This document shows, one piece after another, positions 53,787-63,002 of a stretch of 64,000 bases of DNA. Numbering within the stretch: the stretch's first letter is position 1; each line of letters opens with the position of its first letter. A model generated the notes under the pieces. It saw only the letters and a program-made list of their open reading frames with translations, searched no databases and was not told the DNA's origin. Made by a program: the position numbers and the translations under genes. Origin of the DNA: Halorientalis sp. IM1011 (GTDB lineage Archaea; Halobacteriota; Halobacteria; Halobacteriales; Haloarculaceae); assembly GCF_001989615.1 (NCBI RefSeq), contig NZ_CP019068.1, forward strand, positions 212,814 to 276,813. The letters run 5' to 3'.

Positions 53787-54002
53787 ATGAGCGACACGAC
53801 CCAGTTCCGCGTCCTCGACTTCGACTGCCCGACCTGTGCGAGCACCGTCGAACGCGCCCTCGCGAACGTCGAGGGCGTCCAGCACGTCGAAGTCCACTAC
53901 GCGACCGGCCGCGTCGAGATCGAGTACGACGACAGCGTCGCCGACCCCGACGCCTTCGCACAGACCATCGAAAGCCAGGGGTACACGCCCCAGCCCGCCT
54001 AA
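53787..54002 (+). CDS. HMA-domain metallochaperone
   Basis: 71 residues, a single ferredoxin-like HMA domain with the metal-binding CxxC in FRVLDFDCPTCASTVERALA. The beta-alpha plan continues through VHYATGRVEIEYDDSV and the C-terminal SQGYTP. It lies four bases upstream of a P1B ATPase that lacks its own HMA domain, so it probably delivers metal to the pump, with Cu(I) or Zn(II) as likely ions. Confidence 0.88.
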   Translation: MSDTTQFRVLDFDCPTCASTVERALANVEGVQHVEVHYATGRVEIEYDDSVADPDAFAQTIESQGYTPQPA

Positions 54003-54006
54003 ACCC

Positions 54007-56040
54007 ATGAACGAACGATCGATCACGCAGTACTACCGGAAACACCGGAAGGCCATCGTCACGGCGGCCAGCGGCCTGCTCTACGGCGGTGGCTGGAGTC
54101 TCGGCCACCTCACGGGGTTCGACACGGCAAGCGCCGTCATCCTCGTCCTGGCGACGCTCGTGGGCGGGTACGACATCGCCAGGACTGCCTACCACGAAGT
54201 CACGAATCGAACGCTCGGCATCAAGACGCTCGTGACGCTCGCCGCCATCGGCGCTATCGTCATCGGCGAGTACTGGGAGGCCGCCGCCGTCGTCTTCCTG
54301 TTCAGCCTCGGCAGCTACCTCGAAGGGCGCACGATGCGCAAGACTCGGACGGCTCTCCAGGAACTGCTGGAGATGACGCCCGACACGGCGACCGTCCGCC
54401 GCGACGGGGAGAGCGAGGCGCGAAGCGACTCGGATCAACCGAGCGGTGAGGGGACCGAACCGGGAGGTGAGTTCGTCGAGGTTCCCGCCCGCGAGGTCGA
54501 GGAAGGCGAAGTCGTCGTCGTGAAACCGGGTGGGAAGATTCCGGTCGACGGAACCGTCGTCGACGGCGAAAGTGCCGTCAACCAGGCCCCAGTCACCGGC
54601 GAGAGCGCGCCCGTCCACAAGGCCGATGGCGACGAAGTCTACGCCGGGACGGTCAACCAGGAAGGCGCGCTGGAGATCCGGACGACGGGTGCGGGTTCTG
54701 ATACGACACTCGAACGCATCATCCGCCGCGTCGAGGAGGCCCAGGAGGCCCAGTCGCCAACGGAGAGCCTCATCGACCGGTTCGCGAAGTACTACACGCC
54801 CGCGGTCATCGTGCTGGCCATCGGCGCATACGCGGTCACGCAGAACGCGATCCTGTCGCTGACGCTGCTGGTCATCGGCTGTCCCGGGGCGCTCGTCATC
54901 GGGCCACCGGTCAGCATCGTCTCCGCTATCGGGAACGCCGCCCGGTCGGGCGTGCTGCTGAAGGGTGGCGAACACCTCGAACGCGCCGGCAAGATCGATC
55001 TCGTCGCCTTCGACAAGACCGGCACCCTCACGAAAGGTGAGACCACTGTCGCCGACGTCGAGGGATTCGGCGTCACCGATGACGAGGTGCTCTCGTTCGC
55101 AGCGACCGCCGAGAAGAAGAGCGAACACCACCTCGCCGACGCCATCGTCGACGCCGCTCGCGGCTGGCCGACCGCCGCAACGGATGGCGGAGCGACGATC
55201 ACCCAGGTGGACGAGACGAATGCCGGTCTCCGGTCGGTCCCCGATCCGGACGACTTCGACGTGGTCGCAGGCAAGGGCGTCGTCGCGCACGCTAGCGGGC
55301 ACGAACTCGTCGTGGGCAACCGCGCACTGCTGGACGACCGCGACATCGACGTCCCCAGTCGGGTCACCGACTACGTCCGTGAACACGAGGAGCGCGGCGA
55401 AACAGTCGTCCACGTCGTGCGGGACGGAGACGTCGTTGGCGCAATCGCCATGCGCGACGAACTCCGAGAGTCCGCTCCCAGGGTCGTCGCGGCTCTTCAG
55501 GACGCCGGCATCGAGACCGTGATGCTCACCGGCGACAACGAGCGGACGGCCGCCGCCGTTGCCGAGGAAGTCGGTAGGGAGGCCGGTGAAACCGGCCTCC
55601 GAAAACGTGGCGGCGACGCCGCCACGCAATTCGACGAGTACCGCGCCGAACTCCTCCCCGAGGACAAACAGTCGGTCATCGAGGCCTACCAGGCGGACGG
55701 GCACGTCGTCGCGATGGTCGGCGACGGCATCAACGACGCGCCGTCGCTGGCGACCGCCGACGTCGGCATCGCGATGGGCGCCGCCGGGACGGACACCGCC
55801 ATCGAGACGGCGGACATGGCGCTGATGGCCGACGACCTCGACCGCATCCCCTACGCGGTCACGCTGAGCAAAGCGACGCGCTGGAACGTCATCGAAAACG
55901 TCGGGCTCGCGGTGCTGACCGTGACCGTCCTCCTCGCGGGCGTGCTCACCAGTTACGTCACCCTCGCCGCCGGGATGCTGGTCCACGAGGCCAGCGTCCT
56001 CGCGGTCATCCTCAACGGGATGCGACTGCTTCGACACTGA
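54007..56040 (+). CDS. P1B-type heavy-metal ATPase with CPG and SEHH motifs
   Basis: 677 residues from ATG 54007. P-type motifs: actuator PVTGESAPVHKADG (about 195), phosphorylation site VAFDKTGTLTKGETTV (about 335), ATP-binding EKKSEHHLADAIVDAA (about 370) and MVGDGINDAPSLATADVGIA (about 570). About eight membrane helices are visible. The transmembrane ion site reads LVIGCPGALVIGPPVS, with CPG instead of the usual CPC, and the HP motif is HH. Both suggest an unusual metal preference or site. An acidic insertion rich in Glu, Ser and Gly (about 137-160) follows TVRRDGE. It is encoded with an HMA chaperone and divergent from a CxxC regulator. It is expected to export metal. Confidence 0.9.
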   Translation: MNERSITQYYRKHRKAIVTAASGLLYGGGWSLGHLTGFDTASAVILVLATLVGGYDIARTAYHEVTNRTLGIKTLVTLAAIGAIVIGEYWEAAAVVFLFSLGSYLEGRTMRKTRTALQELLEMTPDTATVRRDGESEARSDSDQPSGEGTEPGGEFVEVPAREVEEGEVVVVKPGGKIPVDGTVVDGESAVNQAPVTGESAPVHKADGDEVYAGTVNQEGALEIRTTGAGSDTTLERIIRRVEEAQEAQSPTESLIDRFAKYYTPAVIVLAIGAYAVTQNAILSLTLLVIGCPGALVIGPPVSIVSAIGNAARSGVLLKGGEHLERAGKIDLVAFDKTGTLTKGETTVADVEGFGVTDDEVLSFAATAEKKSEHHLADAIVDAARGWPTAATDGGATITQVDETNAGLRSVPDPDDFDVVAGKGVVAHASGHELVVGNRALLDDRDIDVPSRVTDYVREHEERGETVVHVVRDGDVVGAIAMRDELRESAPRVVAALQDAGIETVMLTGDNERTAAAVAEEVGREAGETGLRKRGGDAATQFDEYRAELLPEDKQSVIEAYQADGHVVAMVGDGINDAPSLATADVGIAMGAAGTDTAIETADMALMADDLDRIPYAVTLSKATRWNVIENVGLAVLTVTVLLAGVLTSYVTLAAGMLVHEASVLAVILNGMRLLRH

Positions 56041-56068
56041 CCACCAGAACCGATCACCACACGAATCC

Positions 56069-56722
56069 ATGACAACAAACTCGACTTCGACTGAACCGAC
56101 ACACACTGGCACCGACTGGCAGGTCGACTACGACGTCGACCCGATCGAAATCCGCGACCCCGTCGCGGAGGCCCTCGGCGTCCTCGACCCGGGCGACCCG
56201 TTCGTCGTCACCTACACGGACGCTGTGAAAGAGGCGGGGCACTCCTGTCCGACCGCCTCGGGCGCCTACCGGATCGCCCAGATCGGCCTGGACGCCCTGT
56301 ATCCCGACGCGGATCCAGTCCGGAGTGAAATCGAGGTGCAGGCGGCCGGCCCGCGAGACGACGCGACATACGGCGTGATGAGCCGAATCGTCTCGTACGT
56401 GACTGGCGCGACCGAAGAGACCGGCTTCAGCGGACTCGCCGGCGGCTACGGCGGCCGACGCGGTCTCCTCGTCTTCGACGCGTTCGACCCGGCCACCCCG
56501 GACCCGACGTTCCGGTTCCGGCGAACCGATACGGACGAGACTGTGCAGGTAACCTACCACGTCGGCGACGTCCCGGACGGCGGCCCCGAAATCGGGACTC
56601 TCCAGCAGATTCTCGACGGGTCGGCGAGCGACCAGCAGCGGGCGGCCTTCGCTGAGGCCTGGCACCGCCGCGTGCAGGTCGTCCTCGACGACGACTCGCT
56701 GTTCACCGTCGAACCGGTGTGA
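56069..56722 (+). CDS. FmdE-like protein
   Basis: 217 residues. The segment DAVKEAGHSCPTASGAYRIA then QIGLDALYPDADP resembles the GHxCPgxxxGyrxa core of FmdE-type proteins, where the His/Cys pair binds metal. GLAGGYGGRRGLLVFDAFDP lies in the middle. FmdE proteins occur beside molybdenum and metal-handling genes but are not enzymatically defined in haloarchaea, which do not make methane. It lies 28 bases after the P1B ATPase in the same direction, so metal binding in that pathway is likely. Confidence 0.65.
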   Translation: MTTNSTSTEPTHTGTDWQVDYDVDPIEIRDPVAEALGVLDPGDPFVVTYTDAVKEAGHSCPTASGAYRIAQIGLDALYPDADPVRSEIEVQAAGPRDDATYGVMSRIVSYVTGATEETGFSGLAGGYGGRRGLLVFDAFDPATPDPTFRFRRTDTDETVQVTYHVGDVPDGGPEIGTLQQILDGSASDQQRAAFAEAWHRRVQVVLDDDSLFTVEPV

Positions 56723-56755
56723 ACGCGGCGCTGAGCCCCTCGTATTCGAGACCAG

Positions 56756-58006
56756 TCACCCCGATATATTATCGATCTCCTCGAGCGCCTCGGTAGCGAC
56801 GTCACCTAGCTCTCCGGCCTCGATGTGGGAATATCGCTCGCGGACCATTTCTTCGGAGTTATCCAGATATCGGGCTGCAACCGTGTAGCCAAATGCTCGG
56901 ACGAGAACCTCACCCATCCCTCGCCGCCCGCCGTGGGGTGCGAGATACTCGTGTCGCGGATGGTCGATCTCGATGCCGGCGTCGTCGGTGAGTCGCTGGA
57001 GGATCGACCGTGCCCCGTCGGTCGTGATCGACTGGGGTCGAATATCCGCCGCCAGTGCGAGCAGGAGATCGCGGACGAACTCGTCGCGACGGTCGTCGAC
57101 GTCATCTGGTTGCAGGCCACGGTCAGCAAGCTCCTCCTGCACGAGGCTCGACAGCGTCCGTTGATCGAAGGTCGGGAACACCGGCCACCGCTCGGTCGGT
57201 GGAGCCAGTAGCTTTCGGTACTGCTGTAGTGGATGGATGACGGGATCGGGCAGGCTGGCGGCGTCCCACTGCTGTTTCTTCCGGTAGACGTCCATGCTCC
57301 CGTCGTCGAGATTGAGGTCCTCCCAGCGGACCCCGCGTCGACGTGGATCGTCCGGATCGCGTAGCAGCTCCCCGACTCGAACGGCCGTGTACGCGATGAG
57401 GTAGACGAGCGCCCGATCCCGTGTCGCTTTCAGCGCCCTGTAGCGCGCCCGTTGTTTGTCGGCTTGGGCCGTATCCTGGGGCAGTGTTGTATACGATTCG
57501 ACGGCGTCACGGGCCTGTTCGTCGACGTAATGGGTCAGTGAATGGCGCTGCTCAGGTGTCCAGGCCTGCTGGTCGCCAGGTTTGCGACCGTCGTCTTCAG
57601 GCAGTGGGGCGGTCGCGCTCGCCCGCTGGGCGTAGTGCGCTTCCAGATACCCTTCGTTGACACACCAGCCACACCACGCCGAGATGTACGCGTAGTACGT
57701 CTGGACCGTGTTCTGCTTCAGGCCGCGGTCGCCGGCGAGGTGGCGTGCGTACTCACGGAACGTTCGCTCGTCGAGGTCTCCGAAGGCAGGTTCGCGCCCG
57801 GCGTCGGCGGGAACGATCCCAGTCCAGTCGTCGTCGCCACGGTCGCCGGCGGTCCACTCTGCGAACCGCTGAAGTTCCCGCTCGGCGTTGCGCCGGTAGT
57901 TACCGCCGTCTCCCCCGCGACCTTTGCCCTTGTCTTGGAGGTAGCGATCGAACGAGTCGGCAAGCGGGGTCAATTTCGCTCGTCCTGTAGATGTATTCCG
58001 GTCCAT
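56756..58006 (-). CDS. Tyrosine recombinase/integrase
   Basis: 416 residues. An N-terminal core-binding domain (LADSFDRYLQDKGKGRGGDG, EYARHLAGDRGLKQNTVQTY) precedes the catalytic domain. Catalytic residues: Arg in LIAYTAVRVGELLRD (about 215), the HxxR box in YLAPHGGRRGMGEVL (about 355) and the tyrosine in MVRERYSHIEAGE (about 395). This is a XerC/D- or phage-integrase-like protein. It begins the integration zone with a HEPN/MNT pair next to it. No tRNA gene or att duplication is seen nearby, so its target is not established. Confidence 0.88.
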   Translation of the reverse strand: MDRNTSTGRAKLTPLADSFDRYLQDKGKGRGGDGGNYRRNAERELQRFAEWTAGDRGDDDWTGIVPADAGREPAFGDLDERTFREYARHLAGDRGLKQNTVQTYYAYISAWCGWCVNEGYLEAHYAQRASATAPLPEDDGRKPGDQQAWTPEQRHSLTHYVDEQARDAVESYTTLPQDTAQADKQRARYRALKATRDRALVYLIAYTAVRVGELLRDPDDPRRRGVRWEDLNLDDGSMDVYRKKQQWDAASLPDPVIHPLQQYRKLLAPPTERWPVFPTFDQRTLSSLVQEELADRGLQPDDVDDRRDEFVRDLLLALAADIRPQSITTDGARSILQRLTDDAGIEIDHPRHEYLAPHGGRRGMGEVLVRAFGYTVAARYLDNSEEMVRERYSHIEAGELGDVATEALEEIDNISG

Positions 58007-58033
58007 TGTACTCTATCGAAGTATCTGAGGGGG

Positions 58034-58543
58034 TCAGTCACACAGACAGACACCGCCTTCCCGGATCTGGCTCACTGCGAACTGATGGACTGCGCTGGCA
58101 AGATCGGTCATTGCTTCTGCTTGTTCTTCAGTTGGACGACCGCCCCCGTAATAACTCTCAGTCCGGTTCTCGCTGTAGAGGTCCTTCATCGCCGCTGCAG
58201 TCTCCCGCTCAAACAGCCCGATCTGGTGGGCACGTTCGTAGCTGAACTGGTGGTCCTGAAAGTCCTGCAGCGTATCGTTCGTCATCGCGAGTGCATACGC
58301 CTCGATCGACCGTTCGATAGCGCCGAAACTGACCTCGATGACGGCCGTGTAGTACCCGGCCTGTGCCTGGAGCGTTTCGACGACCTCGAGGAGACGACAC
58401 GCTTTCGTCAGTTGTGTCTTCCAATCGTCATCAGCACTAATTCCGTCCTCGAACGCTGTCCGACCGCGTCCGACCATTTCGAAGGCATCCTGTGCGCGGT
58501 CGAGTGCTTCGAGTACAGCAGTCGGGTCCGAGCCGTTACTCAT
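58034..58543 (-). CDS. HEPN-domain toxin-like protein
   Basis: 169 residues from ATG 58543. The sequence is helical, with KACRLLEVVETLQAQAGYYT and AVIEVSFGAIERSIEAYALA, typical of HEPN proteins; the RxxxxH ribonuclease motif is not clear (RAHQIG near ERETA is the nearest). It overlaps the upstream nucleotidyltransferase gene by eight bases. This is the HEPN/MNT arrangement, in which the MNT partner AMPylates and inactivates the HEPN ribonuclease. An internal start within the antitoxin gene supports coupled translation. Confidence 0.78.
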   Translation of the reverse strand: MSNGSDPTAVLEALDRAQDAFEMVGRGRTAFEDGISADDDWKTQLTKACRLLEVVETLQAQAGYYTAVIEVSFGAIERSIEAYALAMTNDTLQDFQDHQFSYERAHQIGLFERETAAAMKDLYSENRTESYYGGGRPTEEQAEAMTDLASAVHQFAVSQIREGGVCLCD

Positions 58544-59231
58544 CGGTGGCACCTTTCTCCAAGAGGAGGTTCTCGACGGTTTCGAAGTCACTCGTCTTGT
58601 AGATCGGGATTCCTGAAACGACGATCTCCCGAATGTTCTCGGTGTACGCCGGTATCGCCTGGACGGCCTCGACATCGATATCGTAGACGTATCGCTCACC
58701 ATCGAACTCGGAGTCTTCGAGGTCACGGGCAATGGCGTTCGCTTCTCGTTGGCTTTCGGCCCGCCCAGACCGGGTTAGCACCCAGAGATCGATATCGCTC
58801 CGTCGGTCAGCCTCGCCCCGGGCCACACTCCCATAGAGGATGATGCCCACGACGTCGTTGATGTTTTCACGGAGCTCTGTAACCGCGGCTTTGACGGGTT
58901 GGTGATACTCTGATTGGGGAATCCGGAGGATCGGATCGTCTGGAATCGACAGGCGCTGTCTATTGATCTGGACGAGTCGCTGGTTGCTCTCGGGCGATTC
59001 GATGACTAGGTCGTTCGCGCTGAGAACGTTCACTGCCCGCCGGACGGACTGGTGTGAGTGACCGATCTGTGTCGCGAGTTCTCGCAGTGAGAAGTCACTG
59101 AATCGGTGGTTTGTTAAAAAGAGAAGGGCGTCGCTCGTTGCCTTGTGTTTGAACAAAGTTGGATCTGAAGGGGGTATTGAAAGAGAAATAGCTGCTCCAG
59201 ACGAATTTGTACTATCCGTCTCGCGGTTCAT
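58536..59231 (-). CDS. MNT nucleotidyltransferase antitoxin with N-terminal winged helix
   Basis: 231 residues from ATG 59231, with TTTTATAGTA 20-29 bases upstream as TATA. The N-terminal winged helix (about 30-90) contains TSDALLFLTNHRFSDFSLRE and ATQIGHSHQSVRRAVNVLSA. The nucleotidyltransferase motif is LYGSVARGEADRRSDIDLWV (about 133-152), the GSx10DxD signature of MNT domains. It should AMPylate the HEPN partner and, through its winged helix, may also regulate the operon. A GTG at 59243 is a second possible start. Confidence 0.85.
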   Translation of the reverse strand: MNRETDSTNSSGAAISLSIPPSDPTLFKHKATSDALLFLTNHRFSDFSLRELATQIGHSHQSVRRAVNVLSANDLVIESPESNQRLVQINRQRLSIPDDPILRIPQSEYHQPVKAAVTELRENINDVVGIILYGSVARGEADRRSDIDLWVLTRSGRAESQREANAIARDLEDSEFDGERYVYDIDVEAVQAIPAYTENIREIVVSGIPIYKTSDFETVENLLLEKGATDE

Positions 59232-59243
59232 ATGCCGTATCAC

Positions 59244-59839
59244 GGACCACTACTATAAAAACATTATACGTGATTCGGAATTTGCCTAAATAATTCGCGG
59301 TCATGAAACCGAGTCGGTGTACTCGGTGGCAACTGGTTCCAGCGCTTGGTGATAATTCGTGATATGGCTTCCGGCGATGGAGTGAAACCCGGAATCAATA
59401 CGATATTCAGCGATGATGGTCACTTGCAGCGACTTTCCCCCTGAAAACGTCATCCCGAGCTAGTTCCATGATTCGTGCTTCCCCGACAGCGGCCGGACGT
59501 CCGATTCTGGTCGTGATTATTGGAGTAATCGCGACCAACTGTGTATTGTCCGAGAAAATCAAAATACAGGCGACAGAGGTTGCACTGCCTAGTTCTACGC
59601 ACTTACCGAATCTATAAACCATATGTTGCCATACAAAATACCGGGCTTGGGAAGATGAGACTACAGCGGGTATAGCGGGACTCTAATGCGTGGTATCGCC
59701 CGAATCGAAAAGGAGAATCTGCGTTAGATCGCTTTCTGAACGACTGTTCTTATTCTACAATTGACTGATTTAGAGGATTTCCAAGACTCTGGATAGTGTC
59801 GCCACTCAGTCGCTGCGCTCTCACGGAGAGAGACCCTCG
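59244..59839. other. Intergenic region with left copy of a direct repeat
   Basis: About 600 bases without a supported gene. A 23-base sequence beginning GAGACTACAGCGGGTATAGC at 59657-59679 recurs at 63971-63993 in the same orientation, with partial similarity just outside (CTTGG before and CT-TAA after). Confidence 0.5.
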
Positions 59840-61539
59840 CTATCCGATTCCCGTTTCTTTCTTTACCAGCGTCAGCGTGTTATCAGCCGTCACGATCGGC
59901 GAGTGCTCGTATTCACCGGTCAACTGTACCTGCACGAGCAAATCAACTGCCCGCCAAATCGAGTACAACAGACAGGCGAACGCGAAATAGAAGAATCGGA
60001 GGCCGAAATCTTTCGAGGTCGTCGAACCCATGAACCGCTTGATCGACTTGTAGCCGCTCTCGATCTCCCACCGGTAGCCATACTCCGAGAGAAGGCCACT
60101 CTTTCGATTCGTCATGAACACCGAATACTGCTGGTGGTCGTCGTGTTCGGAGTCCTCTTTCCGCCGGTAGATCAACGTCGTCGAGTGCCACTCGTTATCG
60201 CCGAGATGCAACTTCCGATCGGTCTCATACCGATCCTTGTCGCGCTGTAGAAGTCGTTTCGCCTGTGCTTTCTCGCTGGTCTGCATCCGTTTCGGGACGA
60301 CGTAGGAGAGCCCACGTTGACTCAGCATCTCCAAGATGTGCTGGCTGTCGAACTCCCGGTCCATCAGCACATTGTCGACGTGAACGAGGGCCTCACCCGA
60401 GTCCAAGAGGTCCTCGACAATCTCCTTGCGCGTATCGCCTTTGCGTACCGGGCGCGCATCTAAGACGATTGGGACGGCATTCCCGACCAGCTGGACCGTG
60501 GCCCACTGGTAGGCGTACTCGTCGGTGTTCTCCTTCGTCCCGATGATCTCGTCTTCGTGGTTCGTCCTATCGCCCGTGAAGGGATCGTCCTCGGTGATAT
60601 CGATGGCGACGATACCAGCTCGGAAGAACTCCTCCGTGTCTGCGACCCGATCCAAGAGTCGACTCACCGCCTGTCGGTACATTTCACGTATCTGTTCTAT
60701 GGGGAGGTCGCGTACATGCTCGCGATGGGCGTGGCCGAGTGGTGTCCGATCTCGATTGGACTCGTGAATGAAGCTCCGAGCGCCCTCATTGGCGGCAAGG
60801 TTCTCCCGAAGTCCGAGATAGGTCTGGAGGTCCAGTAGGCGTTCTCGTGGATCTCACAGCCCTCGCCACGGTCCAGTGAGAACGCTGGGAACACAACCCG
60901 GTTTACGTGCTCAGTGACTGTCTCAGCTTGCTCTAATACGGTCTGATCATCGGGGTCCGATTCTTCATTCTCATCATGGTGTCTGGGGCTCTGCCGTTCT
61001 GGCTCGCGCGGGACTGTGACGCCCGCGTTTTGGGCTTTGATGAGGATCGTTCGCGCCGCGGTCTCGACAGTATCTTGGAGTTCAGCAGTGAACCGTTTGT
61101 GCCAACTGCGCCAGAGTGTCGACTGATTCGGCACCGAGTCCAGCCCGATCTGTTCGCAGAAATCGGGATGCTTGGTGAGGTATTCGACGAGGGCTGTCTC
61201 GTGGTCCCAGCCATGGCATTCTTTCAGCAGGAACAGGCGAAACAGCGTCTCCATCTCGTAGCTCGTTGACCCCGCGTACCGGTCGTGGGCATCGAACTGG
61301 ACGTATGCGAGCGGCACTGCGTGGACGAATGGATCAACGCTCTCGTGATCATCATGCTGGAACCATGGTTCCGCAACGAGGCGAACATCCGCTTCCAGCG
61401 CTGGGAGAGATGAGCGATCGAATAGCGGGCTCGACTCGTACATGGGCCAGTCGGCGTAGGATCGCTGGGCGATCTGGCGGAAGACAGTGCGGCGAGACTC
61501 ACGTGTCAGGGCCACGGCGGGATGGTGGCGACGACCCAC
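59840..61539 (-). pseudogene. IS4-family transposase disrupted by a single-base deletion
   Basis: The 5' part (60697-61539) and 3' part (59840-60682) are two frames of one transposase. Near 60832-60834 TACTGGACC should probably read TACTGGGACC; adding one G joins ENAYW to DLQTYLGLRENLAANEG and continues to PIEQIREMYRQAVSRLLDRV. Catalytic acids lie in AGIVAIDITEDDPF and VDNVLMDREFDS. The IS4 signature Y-(2)-R-(3)-E-(6)-K is exact in YGYRWEIESGYKSIK. The upstream start is uncertain (ATG 61539 or GTG 61515). No clear terminal inverted repeats were found by eye. A -1 programmed frameshift is possible but no slippery run is present. Confidence 0.75.
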
Positions 61540-61584
61540 TCAAGTAGTCGTCCAACTGCACAGTACAGGGAAAGCACTTACCAG

Positions 61585-62358
61585 ATGAGGAGAACCCTTA
61601 GTCATGGATTCGGGGTTAAGACCGTGATTTTCGTAGTGGTGGGGTTGCTCGTTGTCGCAATTGCGGCGACGACACTCTCACCGGCGGGAGATCGGACGAT
61701 GGTTTCGGAAGTCGTCAGTGAAGGGGATACACCACGTGATGCGACAGTGATGGATTATTCAGATCTTCCTCGGTCTGCTCAATCAGCTGTCGATGAAGTA
61801 GTTCAAGAGGGGAGTACGACCCTTTCGACCTATGATGACTACAGAGCCGTCAATGCTCTCGAAGGGTATCGATATATTCGGACAGACGAGGGCGTGTTCT
61901 ACATCAGAACTACGTCTGCCGATGGTAGCGGAGGGCTTTTCGAGGGAATCGTGCGAGATTCCATCTTGGCCATCGGTGGCTTACTGATCGGGGCTGGTAT
62001 CTTTGTACGGAAACGGAGACACCACCTCCACTCCCTGATCGCACTCCCAACTGGGGCAACTGTCGCACTCTTGAGTGCAAACGCTTTCTCTGCCCCTACG
62101 TTGTCGGTTGTCAACTGGCTTGGGAACATTTCATTTGGTCTCACCGCCGGAGTCCCCGTGCTAACTGGCATTGCACTTCAACAGCGAGACTACTACATTG
62201 GCGTAATGGCGCTGTCCACTTTGATCCTCTCGGTGGTAGTGCTTTTCTCAGGGAACAAGCTATCGGCACTCTACCTGCTACTTCCACTACTTTTGCTTGG
62301 ACTTCCCGGAGTGGGATTCGGCTTGTGGCTCGAAAAACGAAGCGGTGAAAGGTCGTAG
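61585..62358 (+). CDS. Multi-pass membrane protein
   Basis: 257 residues from ATG 61585. A first helix (VIFVVVGLLVVAIAATTLSP) is followed by an extracytoplasmic acidic domain (about 40-120; STTLSTYDDYRAVNALEGYR and GVFYIRTTS) and then about four more helices (DSILAIGGLLIGAGIFV, LIALPTGATVALLSANAF, FGLTAGVPVLTGIAL, LYLLLPLLLLGLPGVGFGLW). Such single-domain-plus-membrane proteins are common in haloarchaea with unknown function (DUF7979-like). It appears intact, unlike its neighbours. Confidence 0.7.
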   Translation: MRRTLSHGFGVKTVIFVVVGLLVVAIAATTLSPAGDRTMVSEVVSEGDTPRDATVMDYSDLPRSAQSAVDEVVQEGSTTLSTYDDYRAVNALEGYRYIRTDEGVFYIRTTSADGSGGLFEGIVRDSILAIGGLLIGAGIFVRKRRHHLHSLIALPTGATVALLSANAFSAPTLSVVNWLGNISFGLTAGVPVLTGIALQQRDYYIGVMALSTLILSVVVLFSGNKLSALYLLLPLLLLGLPGVGFGLWLEKRSGERS

Positions 62359-62530
62359 CTCACCAGTTGTACTGACCGAACTGTTTGGTCAGTCCGCATA
62401 TTCACTGAGCGGTTGTTTCACGGCAAATCCGGTTAGTGAGAACCCGCCTCGATATGGTGAGTGGCTTCGCTCAGTACCGATGGATTGTCCACCCACAAGA
62501 GACATTACAAGTGGTGGCATCCTGCTTGGT

Positions 62531-62990
62531 ATGAATCGACGGGACTGTGTTATTTCAACTGCTTCACTATTTGCGCTGAGTGGTTGCCTTGGTTCGGGAA
62601 CAAAAACGAGGGGGACGGAATCTCTGTAGCCGACTCGTCTTTATCTATTGATAACATCAGCTGTCAATCTTCGCTAGAAGAACAGGCAACAGTGTCTGTC
62701 TCAGAATCTCAGATTACCGTCAACGGTGTTTTTCCAGCAACTGGGGAGTGTACTGACCTGGCGCTCTCGATAAAGTCTGGAATTGACCAACAGACTGCGG
62801 GACACATTGATGTGAAATCGAAGAGAGACAGACGACAGCGGCCGACTGCCACACATGCGTTCCCCAGATCGAATATACAGCTACTGTCGACGTGTCACAA
62901 CGGCCAACCCAGATTACTGTCCAACATTTCCCGCTCGCTGGAGAGCCAACACAGCCTACTCAGTGGCAACAAAGTACAGATCAAAATTAG
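62531..62990 (+). pseudogene. Tat-lipoprotein gene broken by two single-base deletions
   Basis: The start MNRRDCVISTASLFALSGC is a Tat lipoprotein signal with a LSGC lipobox. After 32 codons the frame meets a stop, but the adjacent frame carries KNEGDGISVADSSLSIDNIS and onward. A second shift after HIDVK restores a third frame: ERQTTAADCHTCVPQIEYTA through to a TAG at 62988. Both shifts behave as losses of one base, the first within GGAACAAAAACGAGGGGGAC and the second at GTGAAATCG, where AAAA would give IEERQ. The corrected protein would be about 153 residues with a CHTC pair. Confidence 0.7.
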
Positions 62991-63002
62991 GCAATCAGTT
63001 AG

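Noticed and set aside
53755..56112. Minus-strand open frame of 785 codons
   Set aside because: Antisense to the HMA protein and P1B ATPase, both with clear motifs.
56723..56760. tRNA or att site next to the integrase
   Set aside because: TATTCGAGACC resembles a T-arm fragment, but no acceptor or anticodon stems can be drawn.
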